Shown here: positions 25,265-35,162 of the stretch, in pieces | How positions within the stretch are numbered: the stretch's first letter is position 1 | Layout of the letters: each line of letters begins with the position of its first letter | NCBI RefSeq assembly: GCF_007670255.1 | Contig: NZ_SZVS01000006.1 | Location: forward strand, 62,001-126,000 | Reading direction: 5' to 3' | Source: Paenarthrobacter nicotinovorans | GTDB lineage: Bacteria; Actinomycetota; Actinomycetes; Actinomycetales; Micrococcaceae | Length of the DNA stretch: 64,000 nucleotides | Translations under genes and position numbers: made by a program | The notes under the pieces: generated by a model | The model's database searches: none | Told to the model about the DNA's origin: nothing | Seen by the model: the letters and a program-made list of their open reading frames with translations, nothing else

Positions 25265-26847
25265 GGTTTCTCCTGTTTGTGCTGGACCGGGGTGGTCTCG
25301 TGGTGGATTGATTCGGGCTCTTCATGGCTGTCCGGACCTGACGGTACGGTGAGCACGGGCGCCGGACGGTTCCGCCGGATGAGCTTGAACACCAGTGGCC
25401 AGGCCAGGATGATGCCGATGATGACGTAAATCCCGACGGCGATCGGCTCGCTGAAGAGCCCTGCCGGGTCGCCGGCGCTGAGCTGAAGGGTCTTGCGGAG
25501 CTGGCCTTCCAAACGCGGGCCCAGGATGACGCCCAGGATGAGCGGCAGGACAGGAAGCCCGAACCGTCGCATCATGAACCCCAGGGCACCCAGGACCAGC
25601 AGTACCACCAGGTCGAACGCCTGCAGGTTCACTGAGTAGGCACCCAACGTGGCGAAGAAGAGAATTCCCGCGTACAGGTACGGGCGGGGCAGCTGCAGCA
25701 GCTTGGCCCAGAGTGGTGCCAGGGGCAGGTTGATCAACAGGAGCAGCAGGTTGCCGATGAAGAGGCTCGCGATCAGTGCCCACACCAGCGGTCCCTGGCT
25801 CGAGAAGAGCTGTGGACCCGGCTGGATGCCGTAGGACGTGAACGCTGCGAGCATCACCGCGGCCGTGGCGTTGGTCGGGAGGCCGAGCGCCAGCATGGGG
25901 GTGAGGGTACCGGCGGCAGCAGCGTTGTTCGCCGCTTCCGGACCCGCCACGCCTTCGATCGCCCCGTGGCCGAACTCTTCAGGATGCTTGCTGAGGCGCT
26001 TCTCAGTGACGTAGGACAGGAAGGTGGGAATCTCGGCGCCGCCCGCGGGCAAGGCTCCGAAAGGGAAACCGAAAACCGTACCGCGAAGCCAAGGCTTCCA
26101 GGAGCGCTGCCAGTCCTTCTTGCCCATCCAGGGACGGCCAACAGGGATGACGTGCAGGGGTGTGCGGCGCAGGTGCGCAGCAACCCAAAGGGCTTCGCCC
26201 ACCGCGAAGATGGCCACTGCCACCACCACAATGTCCAGTCCGTCGGACAACAGCGGGATACCGAAGGTGAGGCGGCTCTGACCGGTCACGGAATCCAGGC
26301 CCACCAAGCCGATGGCCAAGCCAAGGCCCAAGGAGGCGAAGCCACGCAGGCGTGACTTGCCGAGGACTGCGGTGACGGCCAGGAGCGCGAGCATCATGAT
26401 GGCGAAGTAGCTGGGGGAGCCGAGGCTGACGGCGAACTTCACGACGATCGGTGCGCAGACGGCAAGGAGGGTGGTGCCGATGGTGCCTGCCACGAACGAG
26501 CCGATGGCCGCCGTCGCGAGCGCTTGGGCGGCGCGGCCCGCCTTGGCCATTTTGTTGCCTTCGATGGCCGTCACCACCGACGACGATTCACCGGGGGTGT
26601 TGAGCAGGATGGACGTGGTGGAGCCGCCATACATGCCGCCGTAGTAGATACCGGCGAACATGATGAACGCGCTGGTGGGCTCGAGGGCATAAGTGACGGG
26701 GAGGAGCAGTGCCACGGTCATGGCCGGGCCCAGCCCGGGGAGGACGCCGACGGCGGTGCCCAGGATGACGCCGATCATGGCGTACATCAGGTTCAGGGGA
26801 GTCAGGGCGGTGGAGAAACCGTCCATCAAGGAGGACCAGACGTCCAT
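25261..26847 (-). CDS. tctA: Tripartite tricarboxylate transporter large permease TctA
   Basis: Protein of 528 residues with about twelve hydrophobic segments. Family hallmarks are visible: [36 protein letters not shown], and [32 protein letters not shown]. It moves tricarboxylates or related acids across the membrane with TctB and the periplasmic TctC. Start and stop overlap the neighbouring genes by 1 and 4 bases. The hydrophilic C-terminal 40 residues are less conserved. Confidence 0.93.
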   Translation of the reverse strand: MDVWSSLMDGFSTALTPLNLMYAMIGVILGTAVGVLPGLGPAMTVALLLPVTYALEPTSAFIMFAGIYYGGMYGGSTTSILLNTPGESSSVVTAIEGNKMAKAGRAAQALATAAIGSFVAGTIGTTLLAVCAPIVVKFAVSLGSPSYFAIMMLALLAVTAVLGKSRLRGFASLGLGLAIGLVGLDSVTGQSRLTFGIPLLSDGLDIVVVAVAIFAVGEALWVAAHLRRTPLHVIPVGRPWMGKKDWQRSWKPWLRGTVFGFPFGALPAGGAEIPTFLSYVTEKRLSKHPEEFGHGAIEGVAGPEAANNAAAAGTLTPMLALGLPTNATAAVMLAAFTSYGIQPGPQLFSSQGPLVWALIASLFIGNLLLLLINLPLAPLWAKLLQLPRPYLYAGILFFATLGAYSVNLQAFDLVVLLVLGALGFMMRRFGLPVLPLILGVILGPRLEGQLRKTLQLSAGDPAGLFSEPIAVGIYVIIGIILAWPLVFKLIRRNRPAPVLTVPSGPDSHEEPESIHHETTPVQHKQEKP

Positions 26848-27350
26848 CAGAGGATTCCTTCCAGGAGCCCGGCCGGCAAAGCAATGCCCAGTCCGAGGTA
26901 GAAGCCGTAGAAGGTGAGCAGGGAAAGCGCCACGGAGATGATTCCGTCGCGGATGTACCGGCGGCTGCCGAGGGCGAGGACGCTGCCCCAGAACAGGATC
27001 GTGCCGGAGATGACCCAGCCGGCCCAGTCGATGAGCAGGATGTTCAGCAGAAATGCGCCAGCGAGCGGAAGGATGGTCTTCCAGTCCGCAGGGTGGGTCA
27101 GGTCCACATCTTCGCCTTCTTCGGCTTCGCCTTTACCGCCGCGGAGAACGTTGATGGCAAGCATCACGGCGCAGACGAGCAGAATTCCGGCAACAATGAA
27201 GGGGACCGTTTTGGGACCCACCGGATCCGATTTCGAGTACGGGGTTACCAGGCCGTTGGCATCCAGGAAGACAAGGACCCCGACCACGCCGAGCAGGAGG
27301 GCGACCCCCAGCTCGGCGCGGCCTTTCAAGCCTGTTGCTGGAGAGCTCAC
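26847..27350 (-). CDS. tctB: Tripartite tricarboxylate transporter small permease TctB
   Basis: Protein of 167 residues with four predicted membrane segments in the TctB pattern: a first helix near [19 protein letters not shown] and paired helices in the second half. The start overlaps tctC by four bases. Small permeases of this family diverge strongly, so the call rests mainly on size, topology and the gene order tctC-tctB-tctA. Confidence 0.88.
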   Translation of the reverse strand: MSSPATGLKGRAELGVALLLGVVGVLVFLDANGLVTPYSKSDPVGPKTVPFIVAGILLVCAVMLAINVLRGGKGEAEEGEDVDLTHPADWKTILPLAGAFLLNILLIDWAGWVISGTILFWGSVLALGSRRYIRDGIISVALSLLTFYGFYLGLGIALPAGLLEGIL

Positions 27351-28357
27351 GCCAAACCAAGCTTGGTGAGTACGTCTGCCACCCGCTTGTCCTGGTCAGT
27401 CAGGAACTTCTGGAACTCGTCACCTGTGACAAAGGCGTCAGTCCAGCTGTGGGTCTTCAGCGCCTGCTTCCAGCCCTCGGAAGCGTGCATCTTCTCGAGT
27501 GCGGCGATCAGCGACTTCTTGTCGGCGTCGCTGATGCCCGGAGGGGCCACGATGCCACGCCAGTTGCTGAACACGAGGTCAATGTTTGATTCCTTGAGTG
27601 TCGGGGCATCCACACCGTCAAGCCGCTTTTCGCCACTGGTGGCCAGGACGCGGACTTCACCGGACTTGATCTGCTCCAGGTACTCACCGGCACCCGATGC
27701 GGCAAACCCCAGCTTGTTGCCGAGGATGGCGGGGAGGAGATCGCCGCCGCCGTCGTAGGAGACGAAGTTGACCTTCGTGGCGTCGATGCCCACGGCGCCA
27801 GCCAGCTGCATCGGCAGGAGGTGGTCCGGTCCGCCGGGCGAGGAGCCGCCACCTACGGAGATGGACGCCGGGTTGGCCTTCCAGGCTTTCACGAGGTCGT
27901 CGATGGTCTTGTAGGGGGAGTCCTTGCTGACCATGATGGCGCCCGGCTCTTCAATCAGTTTGGCCAAGGGGGTGGTGTCCGTCAGCTTCGATTGGGACTT
28001 GTTGGTGTAGCTGGCGCCGACGACGCCCAGGCCCATCAGCATGGCGAGATCGCCGTTGCCCTTCTCATTCACCACGCGTGCCAGGCCCACAGTGCCGCCT
28101 GCGCCTGCGAGGTTGAAGACCTCGGTGTTGTTGGCGATTTTTTCGTCGTCCAGCACCTTGGCCGCTGCCCGGGCGGTGGTGTCGTAGCCGCCACCGGGAG
28201 TGTTGGGAACCATGATCTGGAGGCCGGTGATGGGGCCGGCAGCAGCGCCGGAGCTTTCAGAACTTGTGGAGCTCTTGCCCGTGGCACCGCAACCGGTGGC
28301 CATCAGGGCGAGGCCGGCGGCGACGGCGGCGACTCGCAATGCGCGGATCTGGCGCAT
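27347..28357 (-). CDS. tctC: Tripartite tricarboxylate-binding lipoprotein TctC
   Basis: Protein of 336 residues with a lipobox MATGC (Cys23) and the Bug/TctC fold: MVPNTPGGGYDTTARAAAKV at the N-terminal ligand loop and SVGGGSSPGGPDHLLPMQLAG in the second domain. It binds the substrate outside the cell, for example citrate or another carboxylate; the exact ligand cannot be read. The promoter region of about 230 bases is shared with the divergent two-component genes at 28589. Confidence 0.92.
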   Translation of the reverse strand: MRQIRALRVAAVAAGLALMATGCGATGKSSTSSESSGAAAGPITGLQIMVPNTPGGGYDTTARAAAKVLDDEKIANNTEVFNLAGAGGTVGLARVVNEKGNGDLAMLMGLGVVGASYTNKSQSKLTDTTPLAKLIEEPGAIMVSKDSPYKTIDDLVKAWKANPASISVGGGSSPGGPDHLLPMQLAGAVGIDATKVNFVSYDGGGDLLPAILGNKLGFAASGAGEYLEQIKSGEVRVLATSGEKRLDGVDAPTLKESNIDLVFSNWRGIVAPPGISDADKKSLIAALEKMHASEGWKQALKTHSWTDAFVTGDEFQKFLTDQDKRVADVLTKLGLA

Positions 28358-28588
28358 GGTGTTCCTCTTCTCAGTGTTGAATTCTGTGCAGGGCGATCAA
28401 CGTTGTGCCCCGTGCATTGATGCTAGGGGCGGCCGTGACGGCGATCACTCTTGTGTTCGCAGTGATCTTTAAGTTCATTGCGTTCACGGTGGTGGAAGGT
28501 CCCCTGCGGCTCTGGGGTATAGTTCCGGTACGCCACGCGGAGCGCCCCCAACATGCTCCACTCTCTGGCACCACCAAAGGAATTTTCA

Positions 28589-30214
28589 GTGACTCGACTG
28601 GCTCGAAGAAGAGGCATGTCCCTTGCCGGGCAGTACCTTGTGCTGCAGTTGCTGATTGTCCTTGCCGTCCTGGTGGCGGTGGTGGCCATCTCGCTGGCAC
28701 AGTCTGCCGCCGCTTTTGAAAGAACCGAGGGGCGCCGGGCACTGTCCGCTGCCGAGGCCCTGGGCAACAACCCCACGGTACGCGCCTTGCTCCCCACCGC
28801 CGAGCCGCGCGGCGGTTCGGCGCTCCCGGCCGTCGCGGAGTCTGTCAGGACGGTCTCCGGATCAGCCCACGTGGCCCTCGCCAAAATGGACGGCACCGTG
28901 ATCACGGCCTCGGACCCTGGCTTGATTGGCCGGCCCTTGCCGCTAGGTGAAAGCAGGGTGATGGAAGGACGGGCCTGGACGGGTGTCCTCAAGGGAAGCA
29001 CCGGGGAAGTCCTCTCCGCCCATGTCCCCGTGATTGACGACGCCGGAGAAGTGATCGGCATTGCGTCCATCAGCCGCAACTACCCCTCCACCTTGGAAAG
29101 GCTAGGCGACGCCGTACCCAACCTCCTCACCTACCTCGGCGTGGCCAGCATCCTGGGAGTAGCGGGTTCCCTGCTCCTGTCCCGAAGGGTGAAACGGCAG
29201 ACCCTCGGCATGGAACCCCGCGAAATCACCGGGCTCGTGGAGAACCGGGAAGCCATGCTGCAGGGCCTGAAAGAAGGCGTGGTGGCATTGGATCCCCACG
29301 AACGGATCACCGTTGCCAACCAAAGTGCCCGCCAATTGCTTGGTTTGCCCGATGACTGCGTGGGTAAGAAGCTCCGCACCCTGCCGGTGGACCCGGCACT
29401 GAAGGTGGTGCTGACCCGGGAACAGTCGGATCCTGACCAGCTGGTGCTGGTCGGCGAACGGCTGGTGGTGATGAACCGCGTGGCCCTCCATTCCCACGGG
29501 CGGGACATCGGCTCGGTGACCACCCTGAGGGACCGCACCGAGTTGTCCTCCCTGGAGAGCGAACTCGGTGCCACACGCACAGTCACCGACACCTTGCGTG
29601 CGCAGGCCCACGAGTTCGCCAACCAACTTCACGTCATTTCCGGCTTGATCCAGATCGGCGAATACGATTCCGTGGTGCAGTTCGTCAACGGTGCCACCGT
29701 GGAACGCACCCGGCTCAACGACGACGTGACCCGCCGGATCGAGGACCCGGCGCTCGCCGCCCTGCTGATCGCGAAGGCCAGCCTGGCCACTGAACGCGGC
29801 GCCGAGCTGAAGCTGGAGCCGCAGTCCGCGCTTCCGCGCGTTGAGGACGAACTTTCGCGGGACATCACCACAGTGGTCGGCAACCTGGTGGATAACGCGT
29901 TCGACGCCGTCACCGGCCTTCCGGGGGCATCGGTCCGCGTGCTGGTGGTCGACTCGCCCGACGACGTGGTGGTGACCGTACAGGACAACGGGCCCGGAGT
30001 GCCTTCTGAATCTGCTGAGGCTATCTTCCAGCAGGGCTATTCCACCAAGGAACCGGGACCTGGAGATGCCAGGGGCTTTGGCCTTGCGCTGTCACGGGTT
30101 ATCTGCCGGCGCAGCGGTGGCGACCTGACAGTGGCAAACGACCCGGGTGCGGTGTTCACCGCCCGATTCAGCAAGAACAGTACCGAAATGAACAAAGGGG
30201 CAATACGACAGTGA
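28589..30214 (+). CDS. Sensor histidine kinase, CitA/DcuS-like
   Basis: Starting at the GTG preceded by AAAGGA (541 residues); an ATG 36 bases upstream lacks a ribosome site. Two membrane helices flank an extracytoplasmic sensor domain (about 40-185). A PAS-like region follows (KEGVVALDPHERITVANQSA), then the kinase: H-box QAHEFANQLHVISGLIQIG, N-box VGNLVDNAFDAV, G-boxes DNGPGVP and ARGFGLALSRV. Kinases of this type sense di- or tricarboxylates, and the gene diverges from tctCBA, so it is likely to induce that transporter. Confidence 0.9.
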   Translation: MTRLARRRGMSLAGQYLVLQLLIVLAVLVAVVAISLAQSAAAFERTEGRRALSAAEALGNNPTVRALLPTAEPRGGSALPAVAESVRTVSGSAHVALAKMDGTVITASDPGLIGRPLPLGESRVMEGRAWTGVLKGSTGEVLSAHVPVIDDAGEVIGIASISRNYPSTLERLGDAVPNLLTYLGVASILGVAGSLLLSRRVKRQTLGMEPREITGLVENREAMLQGLKEGVVALDPHERITVANQSARQLLGLPDDCVGKKLRTLPVDPALKVVLTREQSDPDQLVLVGERLVVMNRVALHSHGRDIGSVTTLRDRTELSSLESELGATRTVTDTLRAQAHEFANQLHVISGLIQIGEYDSVVQFVNGATVERTRLNDDVTRRIEDPALAALLIAKASLATERGAELKLEPQSALPRVEDELSRDITTVVGNLVDNAFDAVTGLPGASVRVLVVDSPDDVVVTVQDNGPGVPSESAEAIFQQGYSTKEPGPGDARGFGLALSRVICRRSGGDLTVANDPGAVFTARFSKNSTEMNKGAIRQ

Positions 30215-30879
30215 TCAAGGTCCTGATTGTCGATGACGACTTCATGGTGGCCAAGGTTCATGCCGGCTTCATCCAGCGGAGCCCCGGGTTCGGGGTGGTG
30301 GGCGTTGCCCATACAGGTGCCCAGGCATTGGCGGAAACACAGCGGCTGCAGCCCGATCTTGTGCTGCTGGATATCCATCTCCCGGACGTCAACGGGCTGG
30401 ACCTCATGCATCAGCTGCGCGACGTCGCCCCGGACCTGGACGTGTTGGTGATCAGTGCTGCCCGCGAGGTAGAGACGGTGCGCAAAGCCCTTCGCGGCGG
30501 CATTGTCCACTACCTGATCAAGCCGTTCTCCCAATCCGATCTCCAGGAACGGTTGGAGCACTACCTCAGTGCCTACCAGGGGCTGGATGCTTCCAAGGTC
30601 GAGGCTGAACAATCCGACGTGAACAGGGTCTTCGGGCTCAGTGTGTCCGAGCGTTCGCTGCCCAAAGGCTGCAGCGTCGAGACACTGGAGCTTGTTGAGT
30701 CCGCGTTGAAATCAGCGCCGGGTGACCTCTCCGCAGCGGAGGTCGCCGAACAGTTGGGTACCTCCAGGGTCAGTGCCCGCCGCTACCTTGAGTACCTCCA
30801 TGACGAAGGTGCGCTGGACGTGAGACTCAAGTACGGCGTCGGGCGTCCTGAGAGGCGGTACGTGCTCAAGGGGCGGTGA
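30211..30879 (+). CDS. Response regulator, CitB/DcuR-like
   Basis: Protein of 222 residues. Receiver domain 1-120 with acidic pocket VDDD, phospho-acceptor Asp54 ([11 protein letters not shown]) and the conserved Lys in LIKPFSQ. The C-terminal region ([23 protein letters not shown]) is the winged or AraC-like helix-turn-helix typical of CitB-type regulators. The start GTG overlaps the kinase stop by four bases. Expected to bind the tctC promoter after phosphorylation. Confidence 0.92.
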   Translation: MIKVLIVDDDFMVAKVHAGFIQRSPGFGVVGVAHTGAQALAETQRLQPDLVLLDIHLPDVNGLDLMHQLRDVAPDLDVLVISAAREVETVRKALRGGIVHYLIKPFSQSDLQERLEHYLSAYQGLDASKVEAEQSDVNRVFGLSVSERSLPKGCSVETLELVESALKSAPGDLSAAEVAEQLGTSRVSARRYLEYLHDEGALDVRLKYGVGRPERRYVLKGR

Positions 30880-30953
30880 CCCGCTGGCGCTGGCAGACGG
30901 ACCCCAGCAGGCTTCAGCTGTCGCGCCAAACAGCGCCGTGAAAGCACCGCCAT

Positions 30954-31514
30954 CTATCGCAGCGGATCATGCGGTTTGCCACTTTCGATGGCCCCTATGA
31001 GTGCCCGCATCGTTCGAGAGATCGTCGAGCGGACTTCCTCGTCGTGCACGATTCCGTCCTTGCCGATGAGTGCCCGTGGCACAGGGATGTCGACGCAAGC
31101 CTGTTCGACAACGTTCGCGCCGGTGTAGTCCAGCACGGTCCGCAAGGAGGCATATGTGCCCGCGGCGTGGGTGAACGTTGAAGAGGGGTTGATCCAGCCG
31201 ACGGGTTTTCCTGAAGTTTCCGCGCCGCCGACGGTCCACTCCAACAGGTTCTTTAACGCGCCCGGCATGGCACCGGCGTACTCAGGAGTGCTGAAAAACA
31301 ATGCGGACGACTCCTCAATCTGACGTCGCAGCTCCGAAACGTAACGGGGCAAAGGGTCCCGATCCGAGTCAGGGTTAAAGTGCGGAAGGTCCCCGATGGC
31401 GTCATACACAACCGCAGTCGTGCCGTATGGCAACAATTCGGCCGCTGTCGCAATCACCGCCGAGTTCACCGAACCATCGCGGACGCTGCCGCTGATCATA
31501 AGAATGCTCCCCAT
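30954..31514 (-). CDS. NAD(P)H-dependent FMN reductase
   Basis: Flavodoxin-like protein of 186 residues with the FMN phosphate loop ISGSVRDGSVNSAV near the N-terminus and the STPEYAGAMPGALKNLLEW segment that contacts the isoalloxazine ring, as in azoreductase/ArsH-like NADPH-dependent FMN reductases. It is a cytosolic single-domain enzyme. It converges on the response-regulator gene; no functional link is evident. Confidence 0.88.
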   Translation of the reverse strand: MGSILMISGSVRDGSVNSAVIATAAELLPYGTTAVVYDAIGDLPHFNPDSDRDPLPRYVSELRRQIEESSALFFSTPEYAGAMPGALKNLLEWTVGGAETSGKPVGWINPSSTFTHAAGTYASLRTVLDYTGANVVEQACVDIPVPRALIGKDGIVHDEEVRSTISRTMRALIGAIESGKPHDPLR

Positions 31515-31631
31515 CAGCCAAGACTATCCGTACAGACGATCTTGTCGGCGATCACAGTGGCAGCGAGGGCCAACCGCGTTCAATCGCGCAACCTCGCACA
31601 GGCGAAGTGCGACTCCTTGACCCCCGAACGA

Positions 31632-31643
31632 GTGTCATGACAC
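31632..31643. promoter_or_regulatory. Palindromic operator of the toxin-antitoxin remnant
   Basis: GTGTCATGACAC is a perfect 12-bp palindrome 45 bases upstream of the antitoxin start, just upstream of a TAGAAT -10-like hexamer at 31649. RHH antitoxins commonly autoregulate through such sites. Confidence 0.45.
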
Positions 31644-31687
31644 CCCTGTAGAATGGGACCTGAGCACTCCTTGGAAGGGAGATCACT

Positions 31688-32182
31688 ATGTCGGCGGGCA
31701 CGCCCAGACGCTCCGTCCGTATTGAGGACGAGCTATGGAACCAGGCACACGCGAAGGCGGCCAGGGAAGGCACCACCGTAGCTGAACGCGTGCGTGCCGG
31801 GCTCCGCGAATACATAAACGGACCAGAAATCAGGCACACAATCGCCGATTCCCTTGTCTACCTCGTCCCTGAATCCCTGGAAGACCTCAAAGGCCCAGCA
31901 TCAGGCACAATCGAACTGCCAATCCATCTGGACTGGGGACCTGAGCGTCGCTACGACGTCGCCGATGATGCGAGCTGCAGGTCCCTCTACCAACTGACGC
32001 TGCAGAACTCAGGGTCCACGGAGGAGATGGCAGAGATCATTAACGCTGGCAGACTGGTCAGTTTGTGGCCCTCCATACGTCTCCCGGAACGTTGCCGTCA
32101 GCTATGGAATGACGCCTTTGCCCAACTGCCCAGGCATCGCGAAAGCAAGGAACATCCCGCATGGACGACGCTCAACGCGTAG
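31688..32182 (+). CDS. Ribbon-helix-helix antitoxin-like protein
   Basis: Protein of 164 residues. Residues 7-43 (RRSVRIEDELWNQAHAKAAR followed by a TTVAERVRAGLREYI helix) fit a CopG/Arc ribbon-helix-helix DNA-binding domain. The remaining 110 residues, with IELPIHLDWGPERRYD, are of unknown fold and may bind the toxin. It has a good GGAAGGGAG ribosome site, and its last 22 bases overlap the start of the adjacent AbiEii-like toxin gene, the usual coupling of this toxin-antitoxin type. Confidence 0.65.
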   Translation: MSAGTPRRSVRIEDELWNQAHAKAAREGTTVAERVRAGLREYINGPEIRHTIADSLVYLVPESLEDLKGPASGTIELPIHLDWGPERRYDVADDASCRSLYQLTLQNSGSTEEMAEIINAGRLVSLWPSIRLPERCRQLWNDAFAQLPRHRESKEHPAWTTLNA

Positions 32183-32722
32183 CAACAGAGCTAGCCCTGT
32201 CCGTTCTTGACGCCGAGGGGTTCATCCTCGCTGGTGGACAAGATCACGCATGCGCTTGAGGAGGCGGGGTACTCGGTAGAGGTCACCCGCCAATACGAGG
32301 AGTTCGCCAGCCTTACCGTGACCAAGTTGCAAACGGCCGTTGTGATTGATCTAGGACTGGACTGGTGGGAGAACAAACCCGCAATCGTGGACATTGGGCC
32401 GGTCATGTCACTGGAGGACTCGGTGGCTTCGAAGTTGCTCACCGTCTACTCACGCGGCTACGCCCGTGACTACCTTGATGCCTACTCCATCCTCAGCAGC
32501 AAACGCTTCACCCCGCAGCAGCTGATTTCGCTGTGCCAGCGCCGAGACCCGCACCTGGACCTTGAAATGCTCGCTGCGGCCATGACCGGCCACCGCATAC
32601 TCGCCCCCACAGACTTTATTAAGTACGGGCTTCCCGAAGCTGAGCTTCCACAACTGGATCAGACGCTTACAGGCTTCGCAAAAACCATAGGCCAACACGC
32701 TTCCACGACGGTTGTCGAGTGA
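32161..32722 (+). pseudogene. AbiEii-type nucleotidyltransferase toxin with deleted active site
   Basis: From the ATG at 32161 the first frame reads 33 residues (ending FILAGGQDHACA, then a stop at 32262). The continuation of an AbiEii/AbiGii-like toxin is in another frame, from about 32235 (VDKITHALEEAGYSVEV onward through VIDLGLDWW, DIGPVMSLEDSVASKLLTVY and ARDYLDAYSIL) to 32722. Between the AGG of the first frame and VDKI of the second, the S/T-x-D-x-D catalytic segment normally found in the family is absent. An internal deletion that also shifted the frame explains this. The protein should be inactive. Confidence 0.7.
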
Positions 32723-32747
32723 TCAATATGGTCGACGGAAGCCCGTC

Positions 32748-33224
32748 TTAAACCCCAACCGTCTTCAGGTAGTTCCGGATCCCGTCCACCACGAGCTGAT
32801 GATCCTCGTCGGAGCTCAGACCGGACACCGTCACGGCCCCGATCACACCTGCACCACGGACGCGGAGAGGGAAGGATCCACCCGCCAACGTGTAGTCCTC
32901 GTGCGCCAGCCAACCTCCGCCCACCGGGCTGTGGCCCCGGGCAGCGAATTCCTCGGAAAGCAAAGCGGTGCTGTGCTCAAAACGCAGCACCGAAGCGGAT
33001 TTCCGGCGGATCCACTCTTCCTGGTCGGACGTGGCCCCGGGCAGCACGCAGCGGAAGAGCACGATGTTGTGCCGGCGGATGTCGATGGCCACACCAAACT
33101 CCGAAGCGATGGCATGGTTGGTGATCAACGAACCGAGGCGCCAAGCGTCATGATGGTCAAACGAAGCGAAGACCAGCTCTTCTTCCTGCCGGCGGAGTTC
33201 GGTGAGGCGCGGGGATTCAGTCAT
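32748..33224 (-). CDS. UPF0303/HbpS-like (GlcG family) protein
   Basis: Protein of 158 residues with the heme-degrading/GlcG-like fold pattern: HHDAWRLGSLITNHA, GVAIDIRRHNIVLFRC, and GGSFPLRVRGAGVIGAVTVSG followed by DHQLVVDGIRNYL. Members are small cytosolic proteins, often beside sugar or acid catabolic genes, with no agreed activity. It overlaps the end of the Gfo/Idh gene by eight bases and is the last gene of the large ROK-controlled operon. Confidence 0.8.
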   Translation of the reverse strand: MTESPRLTELRRQEEELVFASFDHHDAWRLGSLITNHAIASEFGVAIDIRRHNIVLFRCVLPGATSDQEEWIRRKSASVLRFEHSTALLSEEFAARGHSPVGGGWLAHEDYTLAGGSFPLRVRGAGVIGAVTVSGLSSDEDHQLVVDGIRNYLKTVGV

Positions 33225-34263
33225 TGTCGTCTCCCGACCGGACAGAGTCTTCCGCGACAGCGTCCGCCTCGTAGCGCAGCCCGATCTGTCGCCTTATTTC
33301 ATCCATGGCTGCCATGATGGCCACGCTCTCGTCCGGGGGCAAGATGGTTCCGGCAGTGGAACCTTCACGGACCAGTCGTTCCAATTCCGCGGCTTGGTAT
33401 TGCATTCCCCGGCTGTTCACTGGCTGGTCGTACCGCTCCACAACGCTGCCATCCACCGCGTGAACCGTGAACGGAACGGGGTTGTACCAGGTGTGCTCGA
33501 TGTCGATCCACCCCTCGGTGCCGATCACCAAGGCGCGGTTGGCGCTGGCCGCGTCCAGTTCGCAATCCACCAATGCCTGCGCACCGCCGTCGTAATCGAA
33601 AATCGCCGCCGTTTGGCGGTCGACGCCGGTAGCAGTCATGGACGCGCTGGCGTGGATGGCGGACGGAGCGCCGAGGATGTCGAACGCGAAGGAGATGGGG
33701 TAGATGCCAAGGTCCAGCAACGCGCCGCCGCCTAGGGCGGGATCGTTGAGGCGGTGTGCAGGATCCTTGGGCAGGCTCTGGTTGTGGCTGGCGATGACTT
33801 TCCGGACCTCGCCGATGGTTCCGGCGGCGATGATTTCGCGGATCCTGACCATGTGGGGAAGGAAACGCGTCCACATGGCTTCCAACGCGACGAGCCCTTT
33901 GGAAGCGGCGAGGTCAACGATTTCCTGTGCTTCGCGGGCGTTCATCGTGAACGATTTCTCCACCAGCACGTGCTTGCCCGCGTTCAGTGCCAGCAGGGCA
34001 TTCGCGTGGTGCATGGGGTGCGGCGTGGCGACGTAGACCACGTCCACCAGGGGATCCGCCACCAGCTCTTCATAGCTGCCGTGCGCCGTTGCCACCGCGT
34101 GCTCTTCCGCGAAGGCCCGGCTGGTGTCCAAGGAACGCGAACCAACGGCCTGCACGGTGAAGCCGTTGTCCTTCAGGTCCCGCGTTTGCAGTCCGGCGAT
34201 GAATCCGGTGCCGAGGATTCCCCAACGGATGGTGCCCTCGGATGTCCCATTGCTAAGCGTCAC
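33217..34263 (-). CDS. Gfo/Idh/MocA family dehydrogenase (operon copy 3)
   Basis: Protein of 348 residues from the GTG at 34263 (AAAGGA eight bases upstream); a longer upstream frame lacks family similarity. N-terminal Rossmann loop WGILGTGFIAGLQTRDL, the EKSF active-site segment in place of the usual EKP (LVEKSFTMNAREAQEIV), and an alpha/beta C-terminal domain (GGGALLDLGIYPISFAFDI). It resembles dehydrogenases that oxidise secondary alcohols of sugars or cyclitols with NAD(P). Overlaps genes on both sides, so it is tightly coupled in the operon. Confidence 0.88.
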   Translation of the reverse strand: MTLSNGTSEGTIRWGILGTGFIAGLQTRDLKDNGFTVQAVGSRSLDTSRAFAEEHAVATAHGSYEELVADPLVDVVYVATPHPMHHANALLALNAGKHVLVEKSFTMNAREAQEIVDLAASKGLVALEAMWTRFLPHMVRIREIIAAGTIGEVRKVIASHNQSLPKDPAHRLNDPALGGGALLDLGIYPISFAFDILGAPSAIHASASMTATGVDRQTAAIFDYDGGAQALVDCELDAASANRALVIGTEGWIDIEHTWYNPVPFTVHAVDGSVVERYDQPVNSRGMQYQAAELERLVREGSTAGTILPPDESVAIMAAMDEIRRQIGLRYEADAVAEDSVRSGDDND

Positions 34264-35152
34264 GTGGTAGGTCCTTTGCCGGATCGGTAACGGGGTACGC
34301 CACAAACGCAAAGCACGCGGAATCCGGCGACCAGCTGTTGACGTTGAGGGTACCCTGACCGCCGGAAAGTGGCCACGTCCTGAGCGGGGCGGCCCAGTTT
34401 TCGGTCGAAACAAGCACGACGTCGACAGGCAAGTCAGCGGGGTGGCCTACGGTCCCGCGGGGGAACCGGAGGTAACTGGCATAGCGGCCGTCGGGGGAAA
34501 CATGGGGGAACCAGTCAACTGACCCGGACTGGAGCAGCTGCTCGAAACCGCTGCCGTCCGGGCGGATCCGGGCGAGTTGTGCGTGGCCCTTGGCCGTGCT
34601 GAAGGATTCAGTGTTCAGGTACAGCCAAGCACCGTCGGGAGAGTACTCCGGCCCGTCGCAGTGGCCGGGACCGACGTCGATGGGGGCGCCAGCACCGCCG
34701 TCGGACGCCATGACCATGAGGCGACCGGGCTTCGAAAAGTCGCCTGCTTCGATGCCCACGTAGGCGAGTTCTTTGCCGTCGGGGCTTACGCCGTGGAGGA
34801 AGTGGAAGGCGCCGTCGTCCTTGGTGATGCGCTCCGCCCTGCCGCCGGCCAAGGGGGCGCGGTAGATGTGGCCGTCGTTGGCGGAGAGGAAGATGTCGTC
34901 GCCACCGGGATCGAGGACGTGGTCATTGTTGAGGTCCGGGATGCCCGTGAGCGGGATTTCCGTCAACTCGGCGGAATGCGCGTCCAACTTCCAGAGCTTT
35001 CCGTCCCCGTTCAGGATCAGGGACTGACCGTCCAGGGTCCAGTTGGGGGCTTCAAGGAGGATGTCCCCGGTGCTGTAAAGGAGTTCGCTGCGGCTGGAGA
35101 CCGACGCGATCCGCACCTCACAGCGTTGTCCCGTTTGCAAGGTGCGGATCAC
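34253..35152 (-). CDS. TolB-like WD40-type beta-propeller protein
   Basis: Protein of 299 residues from a GTG with TAAGGA eight bases upstream. Repeated PD40-like motifs are visible: GVSPDGKELAYVG, EYSPDGAWLYLNT, HVSPDGRYASYL and SWSPDSACFAFV, about 40-50 residues apart, giving a propeller. No signal peptide, so unlike TolB it should be cytosolic. In this sugar operon it could be a lyase- or hydrolase-like propeller, such as oligogalacturonate-lyase-type proteins, but no catalytic set is recognisable. Confidence 0.75.
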   Translation of the reverse strand: MIRTLQTGQRCEVRIASVSSRSELLYSTGDILLEAPNWTLDGQSLILNGDGKLWKLDAHSAELTEIPLTGIPDLNNDHVLDPGGDDIFLSANDGHIYRAPLAGGRAERITKDDGAFHFLHGVSPDGKELAYVGIEAGDFSKPGRLMVMASDGGAGAPIDVGPGHCDGPEYSPDGAWLYLNTESFSTAKGHAQLARIRPDGSGFEQLLQSGSVDWFPHVSPDGRYASYLRFPRGTVGHPADLPVDVVLVSTENWAAPLRTWPLSGGQGTLNVNSWSPDSACFAFVAYPVTDPAKDLPRDA

Positions 35153-35162
35153 GTGTGTGTCC

